Source: a candidate division NC10 bacterium RIFCSPLOWO2_12_FULL_66_18 (GTDB taxonomy: Bacteria > Methylomirabilota > Methylomirabilia > Methylomirabilales > 2-02-FULL-66-22). From it: a DNA stretch of 33,008 nucleotides. Below, piece after piece: positions 8,381 through 18,087 of the stretch. The notes beneath the pieces were generated by a model that did not search any database, was not told where the DNA came from, and saw nothing but the letters and a program-made list of their open reading frames with translations. Both the position numbers and the translations under genes were made by a program. The stretch's first letter is position 1. The number at the start of each line of letters is the position of its first letter. The stretch covers positions 1-33,008 of the forward strand of contig METI01000039.1 of assembly GCA_001771285.1 (NCBI GenBank), read 5' to 3'.

Positions 8381-9510
8381 AGCTGCCGCGCGACGATGAG
8401 CCGATGGATCTCCGACGTTCCCTCGTAGATCGTCAGGACCCGGGCGTCCCGCATGTAGCGCTCCACCGGGAAATCCTGGAGGTACCCGTAGCCGCCGTGG
8501 ATCTGCACGGCCTCGGCCGCGGAGCGGTTGGCCGCCTCGGATGCGAACAGTTTGGCCATGGAAGCCTCCATCGTACAGGGGAGGCCCCGGTCCTTCCGCG
8601 CCGCCGCTCGCAACGTCAGCAGTCGCGCCGCCTCGGTCTCCGTGGCCATGTTGGCCAGCTTCCACTGGATGGCCTGAAACTCCGCGATGGGTTGGCCGAA
8701 TTGGCGGCGTTCCTTCGCATACCGGATCGACGCGTCGAGACACGCCTGCGCGATGCCCACGGCCTGTGCCGCGATCCCCGCCCGACCGGTCACGAGAGAG
8801 GACAAGGCGATCTTGAAGCCCTCGCCCTCTTCCCCGATCCGATTCTCCACCGGGACCTGGCAGTCCTCCAGCACCAGTTCGGTGGTGTCCGAGGCGCGGA
8901 GCCCCATCTTGTCTTCCCGTTTCCCGACCCGGAATCCCGGGAACAACGGCTCGATCAGGAACGCCGTGATGCCCTTTTCACCCCGGGGAGGATCCGTGGA
9001 TGCGAACAGGATGATCGCTCCCGCCCGGCTCCCGTTGGTCACGAACTGTTTCGTCCCGTTCAGGACGTAACGGTCCCCCCGTCGGATCGCAGTCGTCCGA
9101 AGGCTTGCCGCGTCACTGCCGCTCGTGGGCTCGGTCAAGGAGAAAGCGCCCAGGAGCTCCCCGCGGCACAGGGCCGGCAGATACCGCTGCCGCTGGTCCT
9201 CTGTCCCGTGCCGGTAGATGATCTCGCAGGTCAGCGTGTTGTGCAGTGAAACCGTGACACCGGTGCTGGCGCAGGCCCGGCTGATCTCCATCAGGGCCAA
9301 GCAACTGCTGACTGTGTCGGCGCCCGCCCCTCCGTACTCCGGCGGCATGGTCATCCCCAGGACACCCAGTTCGGCCAAGCGCTGCAGCGGCTTTTCCGGG
9401 TACCGCTTCAGGCGATCCAGTTCGGCCGCCAAGGGTGCCAGCTCCTTCTCGGCGAACTCGCGCACCGTGTCCCGGATCAGCCGCTGCGCTTCTGTGAGCT
9501 GAAAGTCCAT
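8344..9510 (-). CDS. Acyl-CoA dehydrogenase (second of three)
   Basis: This ETF-linked FAD dehydrogenase has 388 residues and starts MDFQLTEAQRLIRDTV. Signatures are [51 protein letters not shown] and the catalytic Glu in IYEGTSEIHR. The natural family C-terminus would end around VARQLL. The remaining SPSPQPSPPV is encoded by the right arm of the C-rich palindrome, so the repeat has extended the protein and provides the TAG at 8344-8346. It lies between the membrane FeS oxidoreductase and the mutase genes. A second periodic GTTC/GAAC element precedes its start. Confidence 0.92.
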   Translation of the reverse strand: MDFQLTEAQRLIRDTVREFAEKELAPLAAELDRLKRYPEKPLQRLAELGVLGMTMPPEYGGAGADTVSSCLALMEISRACASTGVTVSLHNTLTCEIIYRHGTEDQRQRYLPALCRGELLGAFSLTEPTSGSDAASLRTTAIRRGDRYVLNGTKQFVTNGSRAGAIILFASTDPPRGEKGITAFLIEPLFPGFRVGKREDKMGLRASDTTELVLEDCQVPVENRIGEEGEGFKIALSSLVTGRAGIAAQAVGIAQACLDASIRYAKERRQFGQPIAEFQAIQWKLANMATETEAARLLTLRAAARKDRGLPCTMEASMAKLFASEAANRSAAEAVQIHGGYGYLQDFPVERYMRDARVLTIYEGTSEIHRLIVARQLLSPSPQPSPPV

Positions 9511-9517
9511 ACGATCC

Positions 9518-9604
9518 GTTCGGCTGTTCGATAGTTCGACTGTTCGGGGGTTCAGGATTCGGTCCGCCGAACTGCCGAACCGCCGAACGCCCGAACCGCC
9601 GAAC
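9518..9604. repeat. 8-bp-period GTTC/GAAC palindromic element, copy 2
   Basis: Five GTTC boxes start at 9518, 9526, 9534, 9542 and 9550. Five GAAC boxes start at 9569, 9577, 9585, 9593 and 9601. The period is exactly 8 bp on both arms, with a 15-base spacer. Box number and period match copy 1 at 4069-4151 although the bases between boxes differ. It lies just upstream of an acyl-CoA dehydrogenase start, as copy 1 does. Confidence 0.9.
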
Positions 9605-9613
9605 GCATTTAGT

Positions 9614-11587
9614 TTAGAGAGAGCGTGCCACCAACTCCGCCAGGTCCATGGCCTTCAATTGCTCCGTCGCGTCCTTCGCGCGCAGCCCGTCTTCGAACAT
9701 GGTCAGGCAGAAGGGGCAGGCCGTCCCCACCACGTCCGGTTTCACCCGCAGCGCCTCCTCGGTCCGCTCGATATTCACCCGTTTGCCGATGCGTTCCTCG
9801 AACCACATCATCCCGCCGCCGGCGCCGCAGCAGAAGCCTTTCTCGCGATTTCGTTCCATTTCCTTGGGCTGGACGCCGGGCAGGATCTGGAGGATCTCCC
9901 GGGGGGCATCGTAGATCCCGTTGTGCCGGCCCAGGTAGCAGGAATCATGGTAGGCCACGGTCTGGGCGATCGCCGTCCTCGGCTTCACCCGGCCCTGTCG
10001 CAGCAGGTCGTTGATCAGCACCGTATGGTGGATGACCTCGTAGTGGCCTCCGAACTGCCCGTACTCGTTCTTCAACGTGTTGAAGCAGTGGGGACAGGCC
10101 GTGATGATCTTCTTCACGCCGTATCCGTTGAGCGTCTCGATGTTGGCCTGCGCCTGCATCTGGAACAGGAACTCGTGGCCGATGCGCCGCGCGGGATCCC
10201 CCGTGCACCGCTCCTCTTCCCCCAGGATGGCAAAATCCACCCCGCCGGCCTTCAGCACCTGCGTGAGGGCCCGGGCGACCTTCTGGGTGCGCTCGTCAAA
10301 AGCCGCGGCGCAGCCCACCCAGTACAGGTACTCCGCCGACCCCTTCTCGGCCATCAGGGCGACATCCAGGTCCCTGGCCCACTCCGTCCGCGTCGGGACG
10401 GCGCCCTGGTAGGGGTGGCCGCGGCTCTCCATCCCCCGCATGGCCGCCTGCATCGTCTCCGGGAATCTCGCCTCCTCCATGACCAGGAAGCGCCGCATGT
10501 TGATGATCTTCGGAATCGGCTCGATGAAGACCGGGCACTCCTGGTGGCAGGCGCCGCAGGTGGTGCACGCCCAGATCACATCCTCGCTGATCACGCCGCC
10601 CACCAGGGGCTTGCCGTTCCCGTTCCCCTTGCCATGGGCCAGCAGGTGGTCGCGAAGGTCGATGATGAGCCCCTTCGGCGTGAGCGGCTTCCCCGTCGCC
10701 CAGGCGGGGCAGGCGTCCTGACACCGGCCGCACTCGGTGCAGGCCACGAGGTCCAGGAGGTCCTTGCGCGGAAACGCCTGGATCGTCGAGATCCCGAAGT
10801 GTTCCGCCTCCTCCAGCGCCACCGGCTGGATCACGCCCGAGGGCTGTGGACGGCGCAGGGCGATGTTGGCCGCTGCCGCCAGGATGTGACGGATCAGCGT
10901 GTAGGGGAGGAGCGCGATGAACCCAAAGGCCAGCACCGCGTGGCCCCACCAGGCCACCCGGTGCCACAGGGCCTGCTGGGACTGCGTGAGACCGGCAAAG
11001 CCGAGGCCCGCCAGCCATCCCCCGGGCGACCAGAGGCCCCAGGGGTCCCTGGTGGCCACGATCCGCAGCCCCTCGACCGCGAACCCGCTGACCAGGATGG
11101 CGAGGAACACCCAGAGGAAAAGGCCGTATCCTTCGGCGTCCCGAGGTTTCCATAATCGCGCCGGCCTCTTGGCGTAGCGGCGCGCCAGCGCCACGAGCAC
11201 GCCCACCACCGCGGCCACCCCGAAGGCGTCCACCGTCAGGGACATGAAGACAAGATAGAAGTTACCCGAGAGCGTCGGGATGCCCAGGTAATCCTGGAGG
11301 GCGACCAGGCAGGTGGCGACGAATAGAATGCCGAAGCCCCAGGACATGGCGGCGTGCATGCTGCCGGCCAGCGGCTGTTCTAGCAGCCGGCGCTGGAGCA
11401 CGGCCTGCGCCAGGAGATCCCGGAGTTGCCTGCCGATCGGAGGGATGTCTTTCTCCGGCTGCCCGATCCACAGGATCTTGACGAGGCGATAGCAGCCGTA
11501 GAGGAAGACCGCCAGGAACGGCAGGAAGAGGGGGTACAGCAGGAGGTGGGCCGGGATGTTCCAGTAGATTTCTCGCGAAGGGATCAT
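9614..11587 (-). CDS. Membrane FeS oxidoreductase, ETF:(methyl)menaquinone oxidoreductase type
   Basis: The protein has 657 residues from an ATG at 11587 with GGAG eight bases upstream; a GTG 33 bases earlier is the alternative. The first third has about five membrane helices (for example [18 protein letters not shown] and [18 protein letters not shown]), resembling the haem b membrane domain of NarI/HdrE proteins. Next come two [4Fe-4S] motifs, [11 protein letters not shown] and [11 protein letters not shown]. Two CCG-type cysteine domains follow, with [10 protein letters not shown] and GFCCGAGGG as landmarks. This layout matches the EMO family that transfers electrons from ETF to menaquinone in fatty-acid-oxidising anaerobes. 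Its place directly after etfA supports that role. Confidence 0.88.
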   Translation of the reverse strand: MIPSREIYWNIPAHLLLYPLFLPFLAVFLYGCYRLVKILWIGQPEKDIPPIGRQLRDLLAQAVLQRRLLEQPLAGSMHAAMSWGFGILFVATCLVALQDYLGIPTLSGNFYLVFMSLTVDAFGVAAVVGVLVALARRYAKRPARLWKPRDAEGYGLFLWVFLAILVSGFAVEGLRIVATRDPWGLWSPGGWLAGLGFAGLTQSQQALWHRVAWWGHAVLAFGFIALLPYTLIRHILAAAANIALRRPQPSGVIQPVALEEAEHFGISTIQAFPRKDLLDLVACTECGRCQDACPAWATGKPLTPKGLIIDLRDHLLAHGKGNGNGKPLVGGVISEDVIWACTTCGACHQECPVFIEPIPKIINMRRFLVMEEARFPETMQAAMRGMESRGHPYQGAVPTRTEWARDLDVALMAEKGSAEYLYWVGCAAAFDERTQKVARALTQVLKAGGVDFAILGEEERCTGDPARRIGHEFLFQMQAQANIETLNGYGVKKIITACPHCFNTLKNEYGQFGGHYEVIHHTVLINDLLRQGRVKPRTAIAQTVAYHDSCYLGRHNGIYDAPREILQILPGVQPKEMERNREKGFCCGAGGGMMWFEERIGKRVNIERTEEALRVKPDVVGTACPFCLTMFEDGLRAKDATEQLKAMDLAELVARSL

Positions 11588-11691
11588 CCGAACGGCTCCG
11601 AAGGACTTCGAACAGGCCACACGGGCGATGGGTGGTTTGGGATCCTTGGTACCCCGGTAGGGGACGACCGTGAAGTTTCACTCACGCGCTC

Positions 11692-11745
11692 TCCCTCTTC
11701 CTTCCCCTCGCCGCCAAGGGGAGAAGGTGGGGGTGAGGGGAGAGC
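11692..11745. repeat. C-rich palindromic intergenic repeat, copy 2
   Basis: Inverted CT-rich and GA-rich arms (CTCCCTCTTCC... with ...GGTGAGGGGAGAG) surround a GCCGCC centre. The element lies in the 160-bp gap between etfA and the membrane FeS oxidoreductase. It is related in sequence to the copies at 8306 and 13646. Confidence 0.75.
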
Positions 11746-11747
11746 CA

Positions 11748-12731
11748 TCAGCCTTGCGTCAGGTCCCTGCACTTCTCGAGGAGCTTCGGGAGGATGGCTT
11801 TGTAGTCCCCAACAATCCCGAGGTGCGCGACCTTGAAGATCGGCGCATCGGGGTCCGTATTGATCGCCACGATGGTCTTGGAGCCGGTCATCCCCGCCAG
11901 GTGCTGGGTGGCGCCCGAGATGCCCACCGCGATGTAGAGATCCGGACTCACCGTCTTCCCGGTTTGACCGACTTGCCACGAGGCGGGGACCCATCCGGCG
12001 TCCGTGGCCGCCCGCGACGCCCCCACGGCCCCCCTGAGGATCTGTGCCAGCTCCTCGAGTTGCTTGAAGGGCTCGGGGCCCTTCAGTCCGCGTCCCCCGC
12101 TCACGACCACGCGGGCATTCTCCAGTTTGACACCGCGGACCTCCTCCGCGACTTTCTGGACTACCTTCGTGCGGACGAGAGACGCCTCCAGCGTAAGCGC
12201 GACTGCGATCTCCTCCCCGGTACGGCCCGCCAGTTCCGAGGCCGGCGTCATGGTGCGGGGCTTGACCGTGGCGACCACCGGGAAGCGCTGAGCCGCGAGA
12301 GTCGCGATGGTTCGCCCGCCGTACATCTGCCGCCGGAAGAGCACGGCGGGACCGTCGCCTTCCACCGCCAGCACCTCGGTCACGAGCCCCGCGTTCAGCC
12401 GGTGGGCCAGCCGCGGTGCCACCTCCTTGCCGCAGGAGTCGTCGGCCAGCAGGATCACCTGAGGGGCGGCCTGAGCCGCGATCTGGGAGAGCGCCGCCAC
12501 GTAGACGTCCCCCTGGTAACCGTTCAGGAGCGGGTGCTCGGCACGAAAGACCTGATCGGCCCCGTAGCCGAACAGCCCCGCAGTCAGCGGGGTGGGCGCA
12601 CTCTCTAGGACCGCTGCCTTCACCCGCCCCTGGGTCGCATCCGCCAGGCGGCGCGCCGCCCCCAGCAGTTCCAACGTATTCTGCGAGGGAGGATTCCCTT
12701 GTCCGCCCGCCACGATCAGGACATCAGTCAT
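11748..12731 (-). CDS. etfA: Electron transfer flavoprotein alpha subunit
   Basis: This 327-residue ETF alpha subunit carries FAD and accepts electrons from the acyl-CoA dehydrogenases. The C-terminal FAD domain is complete, with [32 protein letters not shown] and [12 protein letters not shown]. The N-terminal domain begins [16 protein letters not shown] lies eight bases before the ATG. It follows etfB by 94 bp, which hold a 7-bp-period repeat. The position next to the membrane FeS oxidoreductase places it in the electron path to quinone. Confidence 0.95.
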   Translation of the reverse strand: MTDVLIVAGGQGNPPSQNTLELLGAARRLADATQGRVKAAVLESAPTPLTAGLFGYGADQVFRAEHPLLNGYQGDVYVAALSQIAAQAAPQVILLADDSCGKEVAPRLAHRLNAGLVTEVLAVEGDGPAVLFRRQMYGGRTIATLAAQRFPVVATVKPRTMTPASELAGRTGEEIAVALTLEASLVRTKVVQKVAEEVRGVKLENARVVVSGGRGLKGPEPFKQLEELAQILRGAVGASRAATDAGWVPASWQVGQTGKTVSPDLYIAVGISGATQHLAGMTGSKTIVAINTDPDAPIFKVAHLGIVGDYKAILPKLLEKCRDLTQG

Positions 12732-12791
12732 CTGTCCGTCTCCAGATGAAAAACGAATTCCCCGCAGGTCAGAGAGGATCTCGATCCCTTA

Positions 12792-12822
12792 CTCGGCTCT
12801 CGGCTCTCGGCACTCGGCTCTC
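12792..12822. repeat. 7-bp tandem repeat (CTCGGCT) between etfB and etfA
   Basis: Four units of CTCGGC(T/A) start at 12792, 12799, 12806 and 12813, followed by a partial fifth. There is no inverted partner arm nearby. A looser array with the same seven-base word occurs at 32943-32980. Confidence 0.85.
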
Positions 12823-12825
12823 CCA

Positions 12826-13626
12826 TCAGATCACCTTGAGCTCCCGCAGCCGCAGGGCGAGTCGCTCCGCCCGCTCCTCGGGGGTTTCCCCGTCCAGGAT
12901 CTCGCACTTCGAGTCGCGCTCAGGGATGGAGACATCTCGCATTTGGAGTCGAGCGGCGCCGGCTCCCACTCGCTCGCCATCCAAGCCCAAGTCTGCCGTC
13001 TTCCAGGTTGGGACCTGCTTCTTGGCCGCGACCATGATGTCCTTGAGCTTGGAGTATCGGGGGACGTTGCTGTCATCGCTGATGATGCTGACCACGAGGG
13101 GGAAGGCCGCCTCCACCAGCTCGTATCCATCTTCCACGATCCGGCGCACCAGCGCCTTCCCATCCTTCACCTCGACCTTGCTGACGAATGTCACGCACGG
13201 GAGTCCCAGTTCCTCGGCGATGAGCGGCCCCATCACCTTGTCGCCGGTATCCCCCGACACGCACCCGGTCAGCACGAGGTCCGGCACGCCGATCTTCTGG
13301 ATGGCCTTCGCCAGGATATGAACCACCCCGAAGGGGTCGGATTCGAGGAGGGGCGGGTCACTCACGAGGACCCCCTCGTCCACTGCCATGCCCAGGGCCG
13401 TCTTGATCGCCCCCATGGCACCCGATTCCCCCAGACAGAGTGCCGTGACTTTTCCGCCCACCTTCTCTCGCAATTGCAGCGCGACTTCCAGGGCGTTCTG
13501 ATCGTAGGCGCTGATGACCAGGGAGAGACCCCCCCGGACCTGCCGCTTGGTGCTCGCGTCCAGCTTGAACTGGTCGGCCGGGATCTCGGGATCGATGATC
13601 TGTTTGATGCAGACGATGGTGTGCAT
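12826..13626 (-). CDS. etfB: Electron transfer flavoprotein beta subunit
   Basis: This 266-residue ETF beta subunit starts MHTIVCIKQIIDPEIPADQF. It contains the family pattern: an SAYDQNALEVALQL helix, VTALCLGESGA, a DLVLTGCVSGDTGD segment and a long C-terminal arm ending ERAERLALRLRELKVI that wraps the alpha subunit. GGAGG lies seven bases upstream of the ATG. Together with the alpha subunit it forms the soluble electron carrier for the three acyl-CoA dehydrogenases encoded here. Confidence 0.95.
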   Translation of the reverse strand: MHTIVCIKQIIDPEIPADQFKLDASTKRQVRGGLSLVISAYDQNALEVALQLREKVGGKVTALCLGESGAMGAIKTALGMAVDEGVLVSDPPLLESDPFGVVHILAKAIQKIGVPDLVLTGCVSGDTGDKVMGPLIAEELGLPCVTFVSKVEVKDGKALVRRIVEDGYELVEAAFPLVVSIISDDSNVPRYSKLKDIMVAAKKQVPTWKTADLGLDGERVGAGAARLQMRDVSIPERDSKCEILDGETPEERAERLALRLRELKVI

Positions 13627-13645
13627 CTGGGAGCCTCCGGGCGAT

Positions 13646-13700
13646 CACCCCCCACCCTGCCCCTCCCCCTCGTGAGGGGGGAGGGAACGGGAGGGGGTGA
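13646..13700. repeat. C-rich palindromic intergenic repeat, copy 3
   Basis: TCACCCCC at one end mirrors GGGGGTGA at the other, with CCCCTCCCCCTC facing GAGGGGGAGGG at the centre. It fills the 88-bp gap between the third acyl-CoA dehydrogenase and etfB. Confidence 0.8.
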
Positions 13701-13714
13701 GCTGTCGAACGTTC

Positions 13715-14854
13715 CTACGAGAGAAGGGCGCTCGCGATCACCATCCGTTGCACCTCGGAGGTGCCCTCGTAAATCTCGGTGATCTTGGCGTCGCGCATGA
13801 ACCGCTGCGCCGGGTAATCCATCATGTAGCCGTAACCGCCGAAGATCTGGACCCCCTTGATGCTCGCGCGCATGGCGACCTCGGACGCGTACAGCTTGGC
13901 CATGGATGATTCCTTGGTGTGGCGCAGGCCCCGGTCCTTCAGCAGGGCGGCGTTGAGGGTGAGCAGTCGAGCCGCGTCGATCTCCGTGGCCATGTCCGCC
14001 AGCATGAACTGGATGGCCTGGTTGGCCGCGATCGGCTTACCGAACTGGATCCGCTGCTTCGAGTAGTCCCGGGAGGCCTCCAGGGCTGCTCGCGCGATGC
14101 CCACCGCCTGCGCAGCGATCCCGATCCGCCCGCCGTCCAGGGTGGCCAGCGCGATCTTGAACCCCTCGCCCTCCTTGCCCAGGAGGTTTTCGGCCGACAC
14201 GCGGCAGTTGTCAAAGGTGAGCTGGGCGCAACTGCTCCCCCGGATGCCCAGCTTCTTCTCCAGGTGGGCCACGGTGAAGCCCGGCGTCCCGCGCTCCACC
14301 GCGAAGGCGCAGATGCCTTTGTGTTTCAGTGCCTTGTTGACGGTGGCGAACACGATGGCGTAGTCCGCCTCGTTCCCGTTGGTAATGAAATTCTTGGTCC
14401 CGTTCAGGACGTACCAGTCTCCCTCGCGCCTGGCCGTCGTCTGCTGGTTGGCGGCGTCGCTGCCCGCGCCGGGCTCGCTCAGGCAGAAGCACCCCATGCT
14501 CTTCCCGCTGGCGACAGGCGCGAGGAACCGCCGCTTCTGCTCTTCCATGCCGAACCGGAGGACGGGTTCGCAGTAGAGCGAATTGTTCACTGACATGATG
14601 ACGCCGTGGGAGGCGCAGGCCCGGCTGATCTCCTCCAGCGCCAGCACGTAGCAGACGGTATCCGCCCCTGCGCCGCCGTACTCCTGGGGCACCGCAACCC
14701 CCATGAAGCCCAGCTCGCCGAGCTGCGCTATGGTCTCGCGGGGAAACTGGCCCGACTCGTCCACCCTCTCGGCGATGGGTGTGATCTCTTTCTCCGCCAC
14801 CTGCTGGGCCGTCTCCTGGAACAGCCGCTGCTCTTCCGTCAGCTCAAAATCCAT
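13715..14854 (-). CDS. Acyl-CoA dehydrogenase (third of three, butyryl-CoA dehydrogenase-like)
   Basis: The protein has 379 residues and begins MDFELTEEQRLFQETA with AGGGG six bases before the ATG. It shows LSEPGAGSDAANQ, QFGKPIAANQAIQFMLADMA and IFGGYGYMMDYPAQRFMRD. The catalytic Glu is in IYEGTSEVQR. This pattern is closest, by eye, to short-chain (butyryl-CoA) dehydrogenases. It lies immediately upstream of etfB and etfA in transcription order, the classic arrangement for a butyryl-CoA dehydrogenase/ETF module. Chain length is an inference. Confidence 0.93.
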   Translation of the reverse strand: MDFELTEEQRLFQETAQQVAEKEITPIAERVDESGQFPRETIAQLGELGFMGVAVPQEYGGAGADTVCYVLALEEISRACASHGVIMSVNNSLYCEPVLRFGMEEQKRRFLAPVASGKSMGCFCLSEPGAGSDAANQQTTARREGDWYVLNGTKNFITNGNEADYAIVFATVNKALKHKGICAFAVERGTPGFTVAHLEKKLGIRGSSCAQLTFDNCRVSAENLLGKEGEGFKIALATLDGGRIGIAAQAVGIARAALEASRDYSKQRIQFGKPIAANQAIQFMLADMATEIDAARLLTLNAALLKDRGLRHTKESSMAKLYASEVAMRASIKGVQIFGGYGYMMDYPAQRFMRDAKITEIYEGTSEVQRMVIASALLS

Positions 14855-14872
14855 CTCAGACCCCTATACGCA

Positions 14873-14962
14873 ACCACAGATGCACACAGATAAACACAGA
14901 TCAATCCCTTCTGATCTTTTCAGATGAGCCCATCTGTGTTCATCTGTGTTCATCTGTGGTTC
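14873..14962. repeat. 10-bp-period CACAGAT/ATCTGTG palindromic element
   Basis: Three CACAGAT boxes start at 14876, 14886 and 14896. Three ATCTGTG boxes start at 14933, 14943 and 14953. The period is exactly 10 bp on both arms, and the outer ends AACC/GGTT extend the pairing. It fills most of the 121-bp gap between the enoyl-CoA hydratase and the third acyl-CoA dehydrogenase. Similar CATCTGTGTT arrays are known as intergenic repeats in other bacteria. Confidence 0.88.
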
Positions 14963-14975
14963 CATGGCTTTGTCC

Positions 14976-15758
14976 TTAGCGGCCTTTGAAGTTCGGCTTG
15001 CGCTTCTCCAGGAACGCCTTCACACCCTCGACGTAATCTTCGGTGGTGAAGCAGAGGCTCCAGGCCTTGGCCTCGATCTCGGTCCCGCTGGCCAGATCCA
15101 CCTGCATGCCGGCCTCGACGGCCTCCTTCACCATGCGCAACGCGACGTCCCCCTTGCTCAGGAATTTCTCGCAGAGCTTCTTCACCTCAGCCATCAACTC
15201 CGCGGCCGGCATCACCTTGCAGACCAGCCCGAGCCGCAGGGCCTCTTCGGCCGGGATCATGTCTCCGGTCATCATCAGCTCTTTGGCCTTCTGCTTCCCC
15301 ACCAGTCGCGACAGGCGCTGCGTCCCGCCGGCACCGGGGATGATCCCGAGGGTGATCTCCGGCTGGCCGACCCGGGCCGTGTCCGCGGCATAGGCGATGT
15401 CGCAGGCCATCATCAGCTCACAGCCCCCTCCCAGGGCAAACCCGTTGACCGCTGCGACGGTCGGCTTCGGCATCGTCTCCAGCTTGCGGAAGATGCGCTG
15501 GGCGTTCCGGCTGAAGTCCAGAGCCGCTACCGGACCCATGCCCACAAACTCCCGGATGTCGGCTCCGGCGGCGAAGGCCCGGTCCCCCGCCCCCGTGATC
15601 ACCAGCACGCGAGCGGCAGGGTTCGCTCCCACCTCCTCGAAGGCCTCGTCCAGCTCCCGGAACATCTGCCGGTTCAGGGCGTTCAGTTGTTGAGGGCGGT
15701 TCAGCGTGACCATGGCCACGCCGCCTTCGATCCTTAGCAGGATGCTCTCGAAGCCCAT
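14976..15758 (-). CDS. Enoyl-CoA hydratase (crotonase)
   Basis: This enzyme hydrates trans-2-enoyl-CoA to 3-hydroxyacyl-CoA. It has 260 residues from the ATG at 15758, which has GGGAGG just upstream; the longer open frame into the previous gene is rejected. Both catalytic glutamates of crotonase are in place, one in GGGCELMMACD and one in PEITLGIIPGAGGTQ. The oxyanion-hole region AAGADIREF is also present. It sits between the 3-hydroxyacyl-CoA dehydrogenase and the butyryl-CoA-dehydrogenase-like gene, completing a beta-oxidation set. Confidence 0.95.
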   Translation of the reverse strand: MGFESILLRIEGGVAMVTLNRPQQLNALNRQMFRELDEAFEEVGANPAARVLVITGAGDRAFAAGADIREFVGMGPVAALDFSRNAQRIFRKLETMPKPTVAAVNGFALGGGCELMMACDIAYAADTARVGQPEITLGIIPGAGGTQRLSRLVGKQKAKELMMTGDMIPAEEALRLGLVCKVMPAAELMAEVKKLCEKFLSKGDVALRMVKEAVEAGMQVDLASGTEIEAKAWSLCFTTEDYVEGVKAFLEKRKPNFKGR

Positions 15759-15792
15759 AAGACCTCCCGGAGATAGTGCGGGTGGGGCCAGA

Positions 15793-16644
<852 letters not shown>

Positions 16645-16749
16645 GGCGCCTCCTCTATTCTCCTGGAGGAAACCGACAGCGAGTGCCGACCGCCCGATCT
16701 CATCCCCTTGCGCTGTCCCTGGCCCTATCGCCGTCACTCTCGCCAGCAC

Positions 16750-17928
16750 TCAGCAACGTTCGACCGCCATCGCCAGACCTTCCCCGCCCCCCAGGCAGAG
16801 GGCGGCCACGCCGCGCCGTGCCCCCCGGTCGGCCATGGCGTACAGCAGCGTCACCAGGAGGCGCGCCCCCGTTGCCCCGATGGGGTGCCCCAGGGCCACG
16901 ACCCCGCCGTTGACGTTCACCCGTTCCGGGTCCAGCCCCAATTCCTGGATGGCCGCCATGGCCACCACGGAGAAGGCCTCGTTGATCTCGAACAGGTCCA
17001 CGCTGTCCACGGACCAGCCGGTCTTCTTGAACAGCCTGCGCAGGGCCTCGATGGGCGCAACGGTAAACCACTCCGGCGCCGTCGCCGCGCCTGCCATTCC
17101 CGCGATGCGGAGGAGCGGCGTCAGACCCAGGGCCTCGGCGCGGCGGGCCGACGCGACGATCAGGGCCGCGGCCCCATCGTTGACGGATGGGGAGTTGGCC
17201 GCCGTCACCGTCCCACCCTCCTTGAAGGCCGGCTTGAGGCGCCGCATCTTCGTCAGGTCGCCGCGCTTCGGCTCCTCATCCTCTGCCACCATCTCGACCT
17301 CGCCCTTGCGGCCGGGGATCTGGACCGGGACGATCTCCGCCGAGAACCGCCCGGCCGTCTGAGCCGCCAGGGCCCGGGTGTAACTCCGCGCGGCGTACTC
17401 GTCCTGGGCCTCGCGGGTGAAGCCGTACTTCTCCGCGCACAGCTCCCCGCACATGCCCATGGAGTACTGGTTGTACACGTCCCACAGGCCGTCCAGGATC
17501 ATGGAGTCGATGAGCTGCGCGTGCCCCATCCGGTAGCCGGTTCGGGCTCTGTCCAGAAGGTAGGGGGCGCGGCTCATGCTCTCCATGCCACCCGCCAGCA
17601 CCAGCTCCGCCTCGCCCACCTGGATCCGGTTGGCGGCCAGCATGGCGGCCATCATGCCCGACCCGCACACCTTGTTCACCGTGAGGGCCCCGGCCGCCGC
17701 CGGGATCTTGGCCCCGATGCCCACCTGCCGCGCCGGGGCCTGCCCCAGGCCGGCCGACAGAACGTTGCCGAAGATCGTCTCGTCCACCTGGGCGGGCTCC
17801 ACCCCGCCGCGGAGCAAAGCCTCGGCCGCCGCGATGCTGCCAAGCAGCGTTGCCGGGAGCGCGGCCAGGCTGCCGTTGAAACTGCCGATGGGTGTTCGGG
17901 CCGCACCCACGATCACGATTTCGTGCAT
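16750..17928 (-). CDS. Acetyl-CoA acyltransferase (thiolase)
   Basis: This enzyme catalyses thiolysis of 3-ketoacyl-CoA or acetoacetyl-CoA, or the reverse condensation. It has 392 residues, normal for the family. Unlike the thiolase-like protein at 4702-6015 it keeps all catalytic residues: the nucleophilic Cys88 in NKVCGSGMMAAM, the His in GHPIGATGAR and the second Cys in CLGGGEG. GGAG lies six bases upstream of the ATG. It is the first catabolic gene after the TetR regulator, separated by a pyrimidine-rich 7-bp tandem repeat. Confidence 0.95.
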   Translation of the reverse strand: MHEIVIVGAARTPIGSFNGSLAALPATLLGSIAAAEALLRGGVEPAQVDETIFGNVLSAGLGQAPARQVGIGAKIPAAAGALTVNKVCGSGMMAAMLAANRIQVGEAELVLAGGMESMSRAPYLLDRARTGYRMGHAQLIDSMILDGLWDVYNQYSMGMCGELCAEKYGFTREAQDEYAARSYTRALAAQTAGRFSAEIVPVQIPGRKGEVEMVAEDEEPKRGDLTKMRRLKPAFKEGGTVTAANSPSVNDGAAALIVASARRAEALGLTPLLRIAGMAGAATAPEWFTVAPIEALRRLFKKTGWSVDSVDLFEINEAFSVVAMAAIQELGLDPERVNVNGGVVALGHPIGATGARLLVTLLYAMADRGARRGVAALCLGGGEGLAMAVERC

Positions 17929-17940
17929 TCCTGTCTCCTA

Positions 17941-18087
17941 TTCCCTCCTGCTCCCCTGCTCCTCCGCCCCCCTGCCCCCCAAGCGCCTCTGCTCCTCTGC
18001 TTTCCGCCTTCTGCCTTCTGCCTTCTGCCTTCTGCCTTCTGTCCCCTGCTCCCTTGCTTCCCAGCCCCTCTGCTCCCCTGCCCGCCG
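17941..18087. repeat. Pyrimidine-rich spacer with five CCTTCTG tandem units
   Basis: The TetR-thiolase gap is almost purely C/T on the plus strand and so purine-rich in the minus-strand transcript. Five perfect CCTTCTG units occupy 18007-18041. They are flanked by looser CTGCTCC(C/T) words with a period of about 8. There is no inverted arm. It could act as a spacer, a protein-binding array or a rho-utilisation-poor leader; I cannot decide from sequence. Confidence 0.85.

Noticed and set aside
18007..18041. Short tandem repeats considered as a CRISPR array
   Set aside because: Units are only 7 bp with no spacers, and there are no cas genes in the window.
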